From contig CM057138.1 of the NCBI GenBank assembly GCA_029964075.1, forward strand, positions 8,612,932-8,676,931: a stretch of 64,000 bases of DNA. The letters are read 5' to 3'. The notes below the pieces were generated by a model, which saw only the letters and a program-made list of their open reading frames with translations, ran no database searches and had not been told where the DNA came from. Of the stretch, positions 21,781 through 33,790 are shown piece by piece. Each line of letters begins with the position of its first letter. Within the stretch, counting starts at the first letter, position 1. The position numbers were made by a program, and so were the translations under genes. The stretch comes from Patiria pectinifera (Eukaryota > Echinodermata > Asteroidea > Valvatida > Asterinidae).

Positions 21781-23068
21781 TACTCATGGTATTAGTTGAC
21801 AGACATGTCCCTGCATGTTGACTACCGAGCAGCTCTGGATAGGCAGATGTGCAACTCCATCATTAAAAGGGTCACACAGAGTCAGTTTAATATGACTCAT
21901 AGGACTCACATATGATAATACCCTCACCTGGAAACATCGGGCAAGGTACTCAAAATTCTCTAAAGTATTCAAGACATACATTGAAATAAATACAGATTTA
22001 CAAGTTCTTGCATTTTTCTGTTGTTGGAGGGGATACTCTTTGATTTTTTTGATGACTTTCCCTCCAAAAATGATCATACCACAAAAGTAGTTTTAAATCC
22101 TATTTTCCTTTGGAATAATAATCCCTCCACTCCGTTATGAGTTGATCCATCTTTTGGATTTTTTTTACTACACTGTGGAAAATTCAGTAGTTTTATACAC
22201 TGTGGAAAATTCAGTAGTTTTATCCAGTCAGTCCGTTATAAAATGGAGTGACTTTATATCAATTTCCATACCAGATTTCTGAGAAATGTAAGATTTTATT
22301 CTTACAAACAGCGAATCGGGGCTAATTTCTCCCGATGCCATCAAGAAATTTTATTCGGGATAGATCGGGTTATTCGTGGCAATAATTCGAGAATGAGTGA
22401 ACCTAGCGTAACAGACTGATTCAGAACTTGGACCCTTTGTTGCAACCGATCCACGAGCACAGGGGCTGTCACGTCAACTGGCGATGATGCATGCATCACT
22501 TTGATCGGCAGGTTTATGTGGGCGCTAGGCACGATCATAGAACAGCTTAAAGACACTTTCGTAGAAAACATCGATTATCGACAGAATCTCGAATTAGCTC
22601 AATCAGGGACGGAATTTTAAGGATCCAGCAAATTGTGGCCGTTGAGAAATTCAGAAGTTGTTTGTTTTTCATCATTGTCACCCATCAAATCAACAACGAG
22701 TACATTTTATTGAGGCATCTAACACTCAGTGTTATACGTAAGGTAGCGGATAAATTGGATATTTCACCTGCTGGTTTATTTCTTTTTAGAACGTTATTTC
22801 AGCTCCTGTCATAATTTATCAATTGATAAAAACCGGTACTTTTTTCATTTGCACACAACAGTCTGTGTTTGCAATGTAAAAAAGGTCCCTTTTGACTAAA
22901 TGCGAGCAATTGCCTACAAGAAAAAACACTGTCAAAATGGTTCTAAGAGTTTAAACGATGTTTTGTAGTTGGTACCATCTTTTTCATATGTTTAGTGTTA
23001 ACATGTTATAGGTTTTTGCACAGTATGAAAGCCTGTGAGTGTCATCAGTAATAAAAGGTTTATAAACA

Positions 23069-24157
23069 CAGGGTTGGCTGATTTAAATCACGTTGATTTA
23101 AATCACTGATTTAAATCGAGATTTAAATCAAATAATTTTTTTAAATAAAAATCACTGATTTAAATCACTTTTTAGTAAAAATCTTATTTTTGGCAAAATC
23201 AATTGATTGAGGGTCATTTTAATCATTTAAATCAACTGATTTCACTTAATTACAAAGTGTAAGATGTTGTTAACACATTCAAACACCCCTACTTCATCAC
23301 CATTGACTCAAAGTAGGTTTTGCATAATTACACAAAATCGTTGTTTTGATTAAGTCAAGATCTGAGTTTAAAAGTTTTTCTTCAAAGTTTTTAATTTTAA
23401 AGAGAGCACACTCACGTTTGCTTTAATCATTCCTTGATCTGTTTACAGTAATATTGTAAATCAACTTTGCTGGTGAAGGCTTACATGAACCATCAAATAG
23501 TGTATTAAAAGTCCCAATTGATAGTCTTTTTCCTAACGTTTTTCCCTACAAAATTAGATTGAGATTTATATAAAACTTTTTAAAGGTGCAAAGCCGGATT
23601 TCTGTTCTCCATCTTAGTCCATCAATCAAACACTATAAGTTACATAATCAGTGCCGCCAGTTTTGAAATTAGAAGCATTTTTATTAAATCAACATGCCCA
23701 TGGAGAACTGTCGTATTTTTTTGTATGCCATGTACGCATACTATGAATCAAGTTTTCATTTGAATCCACACATAACGTATCTCAGCTGTATCAATCAAGC
23801 AATGCTCCTTTAAAGTGTCTTCAGTATTAATGTACCATTGAACCAATGTTGTAGACTAATGTAGAAGAAATCAAGTGATTTTTTTTTAAATCACTGATTC
23901 AATGCAATGTTTTTCAAAAGCATTTATCAATTTATTGAGTTTTGTGGATGATGGGTATTATAGGAACCTGTAAATTCCTTTGTGGGTGTGAGGGTGCATG
24001 GGGAGATTTAGACACATGTTTAGACATAAAAATATTTTGAAAGTTAAAACAATCGAAAAAAATCTGATTTAAATAAAAAAAATCTGATTTAAATCAAATA
24101 AATCCGATTTTTTAAATTTTTTTTTTGTTTTTAAATAAAAAAAAATCGCCAACCCTG
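23069..24157. mobile_element. hAT element with GATTTAAATC subterminal repeats, copy A
   Basis: Termini CAGGGTTGGC (23069) and GCCAACCCTG (to 24157) are perfect inverted repeats of hAT type. Both ends carry many GATTTAAATC blocks, themselves palindromic. The 1.1-kb interior holds no transposase ORF. No convincing 8-bp target duplication is visible. Only copy A retains both ends. Confidence 0.85.
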
Positions 24158-25566
24158 ATAAGAAATGAGTGAAGAAAGTGTGTATTTAGCATGTCATTTG
24201 ACTTCCACTCAAAAATCGAACAGGTTTTCGTCGTGTGCCTAACCATGTCGCAGACATCCATAAACCTAAACATGTCGTAGATTCAAACCTGTGAAAAGTG
24301 GGTACATTTAAGTGCTTAGGATTGTGTTTGAAGACTAAACACAACTTTTACAGTGGAGTCTGCCTCATCAATATTGCAATCAGAGAAAAGTCAACTATAG
24401 GGCCAAAGTTTAATAAGTTTACAGACATTTTCAGCGTTAGTATATTGCATACATGTATATAGCTGATTGTTATGTTTTAACTTGTGCGGTGCTCGTCAAA
24501 ATTACTGTTCTTGTTGAGGAATTTATTTTCCCGACCAACACAAAATATATGTGAACATTGTTGTGATAGGAAGGTTAAGATGATGGACAATTGTGTGTAA
24601 ATTGGCCCGAAACTAATCTTAATGTCAAAGAGATACAATTTACTACAGCCTGACGAAGCAAAAGGCAAAAAGCCATTCGCATAAAATCTATTCAAATTGA
24701 ATACAACAATTTTTACCCGGATGATTACTCTTTCGGTGTTTTTTATGTGTAATCAGAGGTGATTTTTATGTGTAATCAGAGTTTTGGTCCTTATAGAAGA
24801 AGGAAAGTAAAATAATTGGCTGTGTCATTATTATTTTCCCCTCATGGTTGCGGAAAGCTTTTGTTTTGCTTCTCTTGACTCAAACTGTGAAGACTTTGTG
24901 CACGTTTACCTAGAATTCGGTGCTAAATAGTGCCGTGCGCTGTCATTCATTGCAGCACGACGGGTTTAGGCCCATGGCAAACTAGGAGGTCTTTGTCTGT
25001 TCCTGCACGGATAGGACCAACCCGGTCCTACAATATGGTGTCCATTCTTACCACATATTGTTCGTCAAGTTTCTTGCCAAATACTATCCGTTTTGTACAA
25101 TATAGTGTCAAGATGTAAGAGAATCCGTTTTAGTAAAGAAGAATAATCCGTAAATTGACTACTATATCACGCTACCTTCACACGCATGCCGGTGTTTCGA
25201 AAAAGGTTGACCTGACACGAAAACACAAATGCAAGTTTAACGTGTCAGAAATATCTAGTCAAAACAGACACTACAAGTTAGTAGAAAAGTCACCGTTTAT
25301 AAATCAAAATTAGATGAAAAACGATTTCAATCACGACGTCTTGAAAGCTGACTGCAAGGACACCATCGGATTCACGCTATAAGCGCGGACACTATTTAGC
25401 AAGCTTCCTTCAAAAATGTGACGTCATTGACGCATGGCCATTCAGATTGCAATGTGCTAATGAGCGGACACTTTTTCGCACCGGACAATTGTTTGGCATG
25501 ACATCATGGGGTTCTGGTTCACTTAATCGAACAGCAACAATTTTTGTTTTATCTTAACGAGCCAGA

Positions 25567-25860
25567 ATGCAGGGCAGAATAAACTGCATGGAATGTTCTG
25601 TGCATGGATATAGGAATTATTTTGACTGGAGGAAAGAGGAACTTGTTTTATATATACTTACAAAAGCCCTTCTTTCTTCTTCTCCAATCAAACAAACTTT
25701 GATATCCAATCATTGCACTCCTCTCTTTCAAGGTAATTTACAGTCAGATCATTCTATACATAAATGGGTGCTCCACTTCAAGTGCTATAATTTATTGCCG
25801 TTGATCGTAGAAGTGGAACATTTTAAAGTAGATTTCGTACGTCTCAGGCCAGTGAAGTAA
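25567..25860 (+). CDS. Unrecognised ORF conserved in the three units (copy A, 97 codons)
   Basis: Starts MQGRINCMECSVHGYRNYFD. The same start and frame recur at 37408 (132 codons) and 48430 (109 codons) with different C-termini caused by small indels. No domain, signal or membrane segment is recognised. Conservation may only reflect recent duplication, so coding status is doubtful. Confidence 0.25.
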   Translation: MQGRINCMECSVHGYRNYFDWRKEELVLYILTKALLSSSPIKQTLISNHCTPLFQGNLQSDHSIHKWVLHFKCYNLLPLIVEVEHFKVDFVRLRPVK

Positions 25861-26877
25861 TGGAAAAGTAAGTTAGTCAGTCAAAAGACATTCTTAAAAT
25901 CACAAATTTGTAACATAAACACGTGGACTGTTTGCAACCGTTTTGTTACAATATCCCTCTGAAGTAAATGGACTCAGCCATTGACCTGAGTAGTGTATAG
26001 TGGGCATTTGACCTCGTTTTCCGGAGGAGGATCATGATCCTCATCGAGGATCATATCGGTAACCCCGACGAGGATCATAAAACGAGGCGTGTCTGTGGCG
26101 CAGTGACGTCATGGATCGATGGACAAATCGATCGTGAGGATTAGCGCCGAATGAGTGTTATAGAGTTCGAAGATAATCCTACATGTATAACAAATAAGGA
26201 ACACCCTATGATTGCTAACTATCGAGACGCGGTGTGTGAATGTAGACGAAAGAGCTACCCAATTCCGGATGAAGGTGAAATTTAATAGATACAGTTCTCG
26301 ACATGCTTTCTTGAATCGAATATTATTTTATATGTATAAATGTGTACGTATTCATTAAATATATATTTTGTCGCAAAACAAAACAAACGCAGGGTATTAG
26401 AAAAACAAGAAATAACATTGAAGTAACCCACAAGACGTACAAGACGCTTCAACACAAACCGTAACTAAATATCAAAACATACAAAAGTACACACTGAACA
26501 AACACGGCCACGTTAAAACACCAAAGCTTACATCATCAGGTCCGAATCTAACATCCTAACTTAACAATCATCCAACTGCAAAAACAAAAGGACTGAAAAA
26601 ATACTAAAAGGCACTGCATAAAAATTATATCCTTAAACAATAAAAATACACAACTCTTAATAAAAGACGACTCGGGGTGCCTAAAACCAACCGGAACTCA
26701 CCAGAACACTCCTTGAGTGGTCAACGGGCGTTATATCTCCGTCCAAAGCTCTTGTTCCACTAGTGACAAACATGGGATTTGACTGCAGAAATAGCATTCC
26801 TGTTGAGTCTTCGAAGGTAAATCTCCGAATGGCAAGAAACGGATGAAAACATTTGATATGTAGCTACTCATTTCAGC

Positions 26878-27273
26878 TGCTCGTGCTCTTTTGCTCACCC
26901 ATTGCTCTTTTATTGCTCATCTGCTCACGTCTAGCTCTTTTAATGCTCCTTCGTTTCATGTCTTGCTTTCTTCTTGTTCGTTTGCTCTTTTCTTGCTCTT
27001 TTCTTGCTCTTTTTGCTCTTTTCTTGCTCTGTTGCTCTTTTCTTGCTCTTTTCTTGCTCCTGTATTGCTCTTTTCTTGCTCTTTTGCTCTTTTCTTGCTC
27101 TTTTCTTGCTTTTTTCTTGCTCCTGTCTTGCTCTTTTGCTCCTTTCTTGCTCATTTCTTGATAATGGGCAAGACAGCTAGGAGCAAAAGAGCAATACAGG
27201 AGCAAGAAAAGGGCAAGACAAGAGCAATACAGGAGCAAAAAATGAGCAAGAAAGGAGCAACAGAGCAAGAATA
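26878..27273. repeat. Fold-back GCTCTTTTC array, copy A
   Basis: A left arm of repeated TTGCTCTTTTC, with occasional TTGCTCCTG variants, is followed after a short centre (TTGATAATGGGCAAG, about 27157-27172) by its reverse complement GAGCAAGAAAAGAGCAA. The arms would pair into a long hairpin. The Phe/Leu/Cys/Ser- and Lys/Glu/Arg/Ser-rich ORFs here are products of the repeat. Confidence 0.85.
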
Positions 27274-27344
27274 AAAAAGATTTAAGGATCCAAATTTCAT
27301 AACTGTATATGATTCGTGGTTTTGTTTTGTAATATTCGATTATT

Positions 27345-28395
27345 CAAGATGGAATTTTTTCGCCGGGGTGATATCAATCAAATTAGGTTTTGCCCTTCAC
27401 CGACGTTTTTTTTTAAACACTGTATACTCAGTGTGTTACCTCCCGAGTAAAAGTTGGAAAAAATCACTCGGGTGGGACTCGAACCCACGACCTCCTGCTT
27501 TCTTGTGCAGATGTCTTACCACTCGACCACCGAGCTAACGGGATCGGTTGGCCGGTTCGAATCTGATGTACACAGCAGCGGGTACCGCATAAACTATTAA
27601 AGATGGAATTTTTGGGCCGGGGTGATATCAATCAAATTAGGTTTGGCCCTTCACCGACCTTTTTTTTTTAAACACTGTATACTCAGTGTGTTACCTCCCG
27701 AGTGAAAGTTGGAAAAATCACTCGGGTGGGACTCGAGCCCACGACCTCCTGCTTTCTTGTGCAGATGTCTTACCACTCGACCACCGAGCTAACGGGATCG
27801 GTTGGCCGGTTCGAATCTATGTACATAGCAGCGGGTACCGCATAAACTATTAAAGATGGAATTTTTGCGCCTGGGTGATATAAATCAAATTAGGTTTTTC
27901 CCTTCGCCGACGTTTTTTTTAAACACTGTATATACTCAGTGTGTTACCTCCCGAGTGAAAGTTGGAAAAAATCACTCGGGTGGGACTCGGACCCACGACC
28001 TCCTGCTTTCTAGTGCAGATGTCTTACCACTCGACCACCGAGCTCACGGGATCGGCTGGCCGGTTCGAATCTGATGTACATAGCAGCGGGTACCGCATAA
28101 ACTATTAAAGATGTCGGTGAAGGGCAAAACCTAATTTGATTGATATCACCCCGGCGCAAAAATTCCATCTTTAATAGTTTATGCGGTACCCGCTGCTTTG
28201 TACATCAGATTCGAACAGGCCAATCGATCCCGTTAGCTGGGTGGTCGAGTGGTAAGATATCTGCACTAGAAAGCAGGAGGTCGTGGGTTCGAGTCCCAAC
28301 CGAGTGATTTTTTCCAACTTTCACTCGGGAGGTAACACACTGAGTATACAGTGTTAAAAAAAAAACGTCGGTGAAGGGCAAAACCTAATTTGAAT
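27345..28395. mobile_element. tRNA-like array, three direct units and one inverted, copy A
   Basis: tRNA-like heads are on - at 27464-27540, 27718-27794 and 27972-28048, and on + at 28231-28307. The unit is about 250 bp: GATGGAATTTTTG, AAATTAGGTTTTGCCCTTCA, a T-run, the palindromic CACTGTATACTCAGTG, the head, then GTACCGCATAAACTATTAAA. A and B boxes are intact in most heads. Head-to-tail plus inverted copies give a large potential stem. Confidence 0.8.
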
Positions 28396-29214
28396 ATTCG
28401 ATTAATTAATGATGATTTCCACGCTACAGCTGGGTTTTGTGTATACAATAGCCAATGACACCAGATTTTACTGGGGTATCCCGAAATTGATGACAAAGGT
28501 CAACTTAACATTAGTGTTAAGGCTTCAGGGGAATCAAAAGTCTAGTAAATCCTTGTAGAAAGTTTGCGACAAAGCTTACCTGGATTTGTCGTCGTCAGTG
28601 GATCACCAGTTATCCATGGCTGTCCATCTGGTCCGAAAATGAGAGAGAACCAAGTATACACAATTAACTACATGAATGTGCTTTAATCTGAGGTACATGG
28701 AAACATGTTTATATTGGGAATGTATTATTGCACAGTTTTCAGGTATTTTATTCATAACCACAGCAAACATACAATATTAAATTAAAAGCAAGCTAAACTT
28801 AAAATGTACATATTATTAAACAAATTAATACATCTAATAATAATAAATAGATAAAAATGAAATAATTGAATACACAATGCACACACATTGGCAGATTAAT
28901 TCGGTTCATTTCGCAGTATAACAAATGATGAAAGATTTATTATTCAGTCTGCCCTCAGAAATTTACTTTTTCGTATATGAACGAACGAAGATATTAAATA
29001 CAAATGTAACAAACAAAAAATAACAAAATAAAAACAAAATACGACACTTTGCCGTCCTGCCAGAACACATTTCAATGACTCGCATAAAAATTTGCAATTG
29101 TATTTTGACTTCCCGCATCCGTATTTGTAGTTTCGTATTTTGAACGATTCATTACAATTACATGTACATGTACATGTATTGTAATTACGCGGTCCTCCTT
29201 TGTAATTACTTGCT

Positions 29215-29402
29215 CTGTACGTGAGAAAAGTCACCGTCAGTCCCACTGTGGCTCTAGCGCACGCCAAAACCCTCCAGACTGCTACGGCCAAATACTCTCT
29301 CCGGCCAGTGGAAATCAAGACTTTTTCGATTCCGCAAGGAAATCAATCTTTTACGTGGGAAAACTTGTTTTGGGGAAATATCCCCAGGCGCGTGGTGATT
29401 GG
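29215..29402 (+). pseudogene. Polinton major capsid protein fragment, copy A
   Basis: Encodes VTVSPTVALAHAKTLQTATA and on to IPRRVVIG in one open frame, then switches to unrelated sequence (IQSVHMHIG). The block matches the capsid gene of the Polinton fragment at 51576. Only about 60 residues remain. Confidence 0.75.
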
Positions 29403-29734
29403 CATCCAGAGTGTTCACATGCATATTGGTGATTGGCAACCAGAGTGTTCACATGCATACGGTGTACCGGTTGCGCGTATTTTCCTCCCACGAGCTACAA
29501 AGTTGGGTTCATACATGCATGTAGAGGTATTTTGGAATAGTGCAAATAAATTTCATATTGAAAAAAAGTTGTGCATTTCAATTGGATTTTCGTTTAATTA
29601 ATTTAGCCTCCCTTGGTGATCCATGGAGCGGTCTATTTCCCTCGCGAATCACCTCGGACGGATAGATTTACCATTACACACGATTCAGTCAACAATTGAG
29701 AGACTCCTAGCTGTCCATTTTTAAGATATCAAAT

Positions 29735-30327
29735 GAAGCTGGCGATAGTAAGCACTGTGACCACGGCCACGCTTTCAAACAACAGATTCCAAAATAGGAA
29801 AATTAGTTTTTCAAGACCAACTCGGAGCACTCGATATCGCCCCGGCCTCGACTCTGAAGACCTTATTAGGCCTTCCGGCAGCGTATGCGTGCATTAACCG
29901 CACTAGGAGGTCTTTGCAATCAAAGGTTTCCCCAGTACCTTTCCGGGAGACTACTGTTACGCCTATTCATGACCTACAAACAGATTTGATATTTGACTCA
30001 GTCTTTTTGATTGCTCACCATGGAGACGTGTGGACGCAGAATGTAGCCAGGCAATTAACAGCCACACGAATTTGTAGTGATTGGCAATCACAAAGGTGTC
30101 GTATCCCAATCATTAACAAAGGAGTCTACCCAATTAACGAGAGCTTGAATCAACTTTCAATATTGCAAGGTAAAATAGGCTTACAATTTACAAGTCATTG
30201 GCGAGCACCAAAAAAACCCCCAAAAAACAAACACTGTACGGTATCACAGCCAAGTTTCACTTTCTGGGTTTACTCGCTGATTAGGCCTACGCCATTTCAT
30301 GAATTAACGTGGGAATTAGATCGCTGA
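29735..30327 (+). pseudogene. First unit-A copy of the 197-codon ORF, frameshifted
   Basis: An extra T (TTAGTTTTTC near 29806) shifts the frame after about 25 codons. The remainder is open from 29914. Otherwise close to 41769-42362. Confidence 0.5.
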
Positions 30328-31028
30328 ACAATGAATGATAGAGGGAGCACCCAAATTAATGTACGTTAGCTCATCAAGGGACGGGAAGTTTTTGATAATA
30401 ACTATGTAGATACAATGTATTGGCGGCAGAAACTCTAGCCAAAACTTTTGTTTTACATTTTGCTTGTTTAATTTGCTGTATGTGTCTCAATCATTTACAT
30501 AAATGGCTTTTGTGAACCGTGACCGTGAATGATAACCCCACGGTAGCATATACGCATCTGTTATATCAGAACCACTCAAGCTTTAGAATTTACACACATA
30601 GCGATTCTTGAGGATCAGATGTTGCCTGTACAACGGCTCCTCGGTCTGAAAAAGAACTCCCTGTATAGGCATAGAAACCAACGTAGCAACCAGAGTGTTC
30701 ACATGCATACGGTGTACCGGTTGCGCGTATTTTCCTCCCACGAGCTACAAAGTTGGGTTCATACATGCATGTAGAGGTATTTTGGAATAGTGCAAATAAA
30801 TTTCATATGGTAAAAAAGGTGGACATTTCAATTGGATTTTCGTTTAATTAATTTAGCCTCCCTTGGTGATCCATGGAGCGGTCTATTTCCCTCGCGAATC
30901 ACCTCGGACGGATAGATTTACCATTACACTCGAATCAGTCAATATTTGTATCGTAGCCGAAATGTTAATGAATGAAAATCAGAACGAACAATTGAGAGAC
31001 TCCTAGCTGTCCATTTTTAAGATATCAA

Positions 31029-31633
31029 ATGAAGCTGGCAATAGTAAGCACTGTGACCACGGCCACGCTTTCAAACAACAGATTCCAAAATAGGAAAATT
31101 AGTTTTCAAGACCAACTCGGAGCACTCGATATCGCCCCGGCCTCGACTCTGAAGACCTTATTAGGCCTTCCGGCAGCGTATGCGTGCATTAACCGCACTA
31201 GGAGGTCTTTGCAATCAAAGGTTTCCCCAGTACCTTTCCGGGAGACTACTGTTACGCCTATTCATGACCTACAAACAGATTTGATATTTGACTCAGTCCT
31301 TTTGATTGCTCACCATGGAGACGTGTGGACGGCTGGACGCAGAATGTAGCCAGGCAATTAACAGCCACACGAATTTGTAGTGATTGGCAATCACAAAGGT
31401 GTCGTATCCCAATTATTAACAAAGGAGTCTACCCAATTAACGTGAGCTTGAATCAACTTTCAATATCGCAAGGTAAAATAGGCTTACAATTTACAAGTCA
31501 TTGGCGAGCACCAAACCCCCCCCCCCCAAAAAAAAAACACTGTACGGTATCACAGCCAAGTTTGACTTTCTGGGTTTACTCGCTGATTAGGCCTACGCCA
31601 TCTTATGAATTAACGTGGGAATTAGATCGCTGA
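31029..31633 (+). pseudogene. Second unit-A copy of the 197-codon ORF, frameshifted
   Basis: A short insertion, GTGTGGACGGCTGGACG near 31330, breaks the frame into two overlapping parts (31029-31349, 31325-31633). It arose by the 1.25-kb duplication inside unit A. Confidence 0.5.
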
Positions 31634-31709
31634 ACATTGAATGATAGAGGGAGGACCCAAATTAATGTACGCTAGCTCATCAAGGGACGGGAAGTGAACA
31701 ACTGGGAAT

Positions 31710-31892
31710 ATGCGATTCACTGTGAAAATGAAAACGTTCTTGCTGTGTATGGTGTTTCTCTTTCTCCGTTCATCAACAGGTAATGTATATCGCATTACCC
31801 TTCCAATTGCTCCAAATTGTCTTCATGTTAAAAAGGCCTGCTCAGTGTGTTACTCTCATTCAACTGTGACACGCACATATATTCCGTTTTAG
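31710..31892 (+). CDS. Short ORF with signal-peptide-like start, copy A
   Basis: MKTFLLCMVFLFLRSSTG is a good signal peptide. The following CAACAG/GTAATG is a plausible splice donor, so this may be a first exon (to about 31781) rather than a 60-codon gene. The same is present at 42439-42621 with one residue changed. No second exon was found. Confidence 0.3.
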   Translation: MRFTVKMKTFLLCMVFLFLRSSTGNVYRITLPIAPNCLHVKKACSVCYSHSTVTRTYIPF

Positions 31893-32883
31893 AATCAGTG
31901 ATGCTGCTGTGTTGTCTGAAATTACTTCTAAATTGGAGCGGCACTGAAAAATGTTCTGATTACCATAACTTGTTTATAATAAAACGTTCAGGTTTTGTTC
32001 ACTACGCAAAGAACAACTGAATTGATCCACGGATACTCCCTTTTTAAGCTGCCAAGCATATTAAAATAACGTTTTAATTTCCATTGATAAACAACGGGCG
32101 ATCTAATAACTCAAAAACCTCAAAGTTATATGCACTGGAGACAGCAGAGTTATTTTTCAATTTTATCCTACAATAGCAGGCTTGGTTGAGGAAATTTTTT
32201 ATTGAAATTTAATACGCTATTGCAGATCATGCTTTTAAAAATGCATAAATGTTTAAGCTCAATCAAATGAAAGATTTTGTAATAATAAGATTGATATTCT
32301 ACGCTTTTGTCCGCCTGTGAATGCGAATGAGGTTGTCTTCCTGCACATAGAAAATGAACTGCAAACAAGAAAAGAAGGCCGTTACTCAATACCATTATTA
32401 TTATAATTATTTATTTGCCATCACAACAGAAAAACACAATACAGAACATGATGACTGGAACTTACAAAGAGAACCTAATCACTATTGCCTACAGGCATTC
32501 AGTCCCAATACAGTAAAAAAACAAAGATAAATAAACACATTCATTTAAACGAACATTAAACATACGCATATTAAAAAATACACAAGGATATAAATACACA
32601 AAGATATAATAATAAGACAGTCTAAATATATATAAAAATATTTATATATTATAAAAACAGTCGCACACTGAAATAGGAATACAAATACTGTTAAAATTAC
32701 CAATGTTAATCATTTTTTCTTTACCTGCTCATAAACATTTCAAATTTTTTTATTTGGAAGCAAACTCGACCCCATAACGATTTTTTTGACAAACGCTCCT
32801 AAATTTAAAGAGTATAGCACCAGATGCGTACGAGAAAACAACAAGACATTTTTCCTAAAATCGGGGAAATACGTAAAATGGAT

Positions 32884-32997
32884 TATGATGAAACCGATAA
32901 GTTTGATCCCAAAATCACCCCAGCAAGGGGTGTGGGCAAGAGTCTTTATGATGAAACCGATAAGTTTGATCCCAAAATCACCCCAGCAGTACAGTTT
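32884..32997. repeat. 63-bp VNTR, two units in copy B
   Basis: Units begin at 32884 and 32947. Sequence matches the copy C units. Confidence 0.95.
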
Positions 32998-33596
32998 TGT
33001 AATCGCTTAAACTTGTGAAATAACGATTGATACATGATTGGTTTTTTTTTCGTATTCCAAGCAAATCATGTAATCTGTACTTTTTTACCTTCTTACAAAC
33101 ATAATTAACGTAACTTTCCGTAGAAAACCTGGAATTCAACCCAATGCCCAAACTGCAAACAATTAGTATGTAATTAGTCCCACTTTCGACTTGATGTGTA
33201 TTATTCTTATCCAATTTGGGCTGAGTCCCAAATGAAATAAATTGTGTTTTTTTTCTGCAACTTGTTTCAGCAGGCATGCGTGGATTGTGTTAACACAATC
33301 TTTAGCATTGTTCAATGATTCGTTTTTATCACTAGTCTAGGAGAATAAAAATTAACACTAGTATCATTCAAATGCTCAAATCTGATCGAAAAATTTTGGC
33401 TTTAATTTGGATGGACTTTAAGTCGTTCCAGAAATTCCCCAAGAGTCATAGTTAACTCCGATTTCTTCAAATATGAGCTCCTTGTTTACGTCAATGACTA
33501 CCTTAATTCAGATCCCGATCTCATTATTGAAAATGGGTTTTTTTTTTCTCAAAGGTGTTAGATGTGTAAAAAAAATAAAATATTGGAAGGAGCATA

Positions 33597-33790
33597 ACAA
33601 ATCCAATGATTTTGTCAGAAGCCTGATTGGTGATGAGCTCACCTTGTGCCAGAGGATTGACAGAAGTAAACTCAAATATTTTGGTCATGTTTCAAGAAGA
33701 GAAGGGGACAGCCCTGAAGAATTATTGTCCAGGGTCATGTACAAGGCAGGCGTAAACGTGAGAGACAAAAACTTCGTTTTACACATGGTA
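33597..33790 (+). pseudogene. LINE reverse-transcriptase C-terminal fragment, copy B
   Basis: Same block as in copy A, with RSKLKYFGHVSRREGDSPEE in an open frame (33473-33820). The frame upstream is not recognisably polymerase. Confidence 0.6.

Larger units (their letters stand above)
20541..32467. repeat. Tandem unit A (11.9 kb) of a composite segmental repeat
   Basis: Starts at GAACCTAATCACTATTGCC, repeated at the start of units B (about 32468) and C (about 43199). Colinear with B and C over almost its full length, with few substitutions. Differences: one VNTR unit, a complete hAT element, loss of about 320 bp present in B and C (near 24909 against 36450-36765), three direct tRNA-like units, a shorter capsid fragment, and a 1.25-kb internal duplication (GCAACCAGAGTGTTCACATG at about 29437 and 30689). 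Noncoding parts 21790-23068, 24158-25566, 25861-26870 and 28400-29210 hold no recognised gene. They include a 30-bp direct repeat at 22171-22225 and an imperfect GAGGATCATGATCCTC palindrome near 26030. Confidence 0.9.

Noticed and set aside
21784..22077. 97-codon - ORF conserved in three copies (MIIFGGKVIKKIKEY...)
   Set aside because: Lies antisense beside the LINE fragment, varies in length through simple indels, and shows no recognisable domain.
26853..27274. Long hydrophobic Leu/Cys/Phe/Ser-rich ORFs and Lys/Glu/Ser-rich ORFs
   Set aside because: Translation of the GCTCTTTTC fold-back repeat in different frames.
28580..28627. Exon-like 48-bp stretch on - with AG acceptor and GTAAGC donor, repeated in the three units
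   Set aside because: Copies B and C have GTCAGC at the donor, there is no adjoining exon, and conservation is explained by recent duplication.
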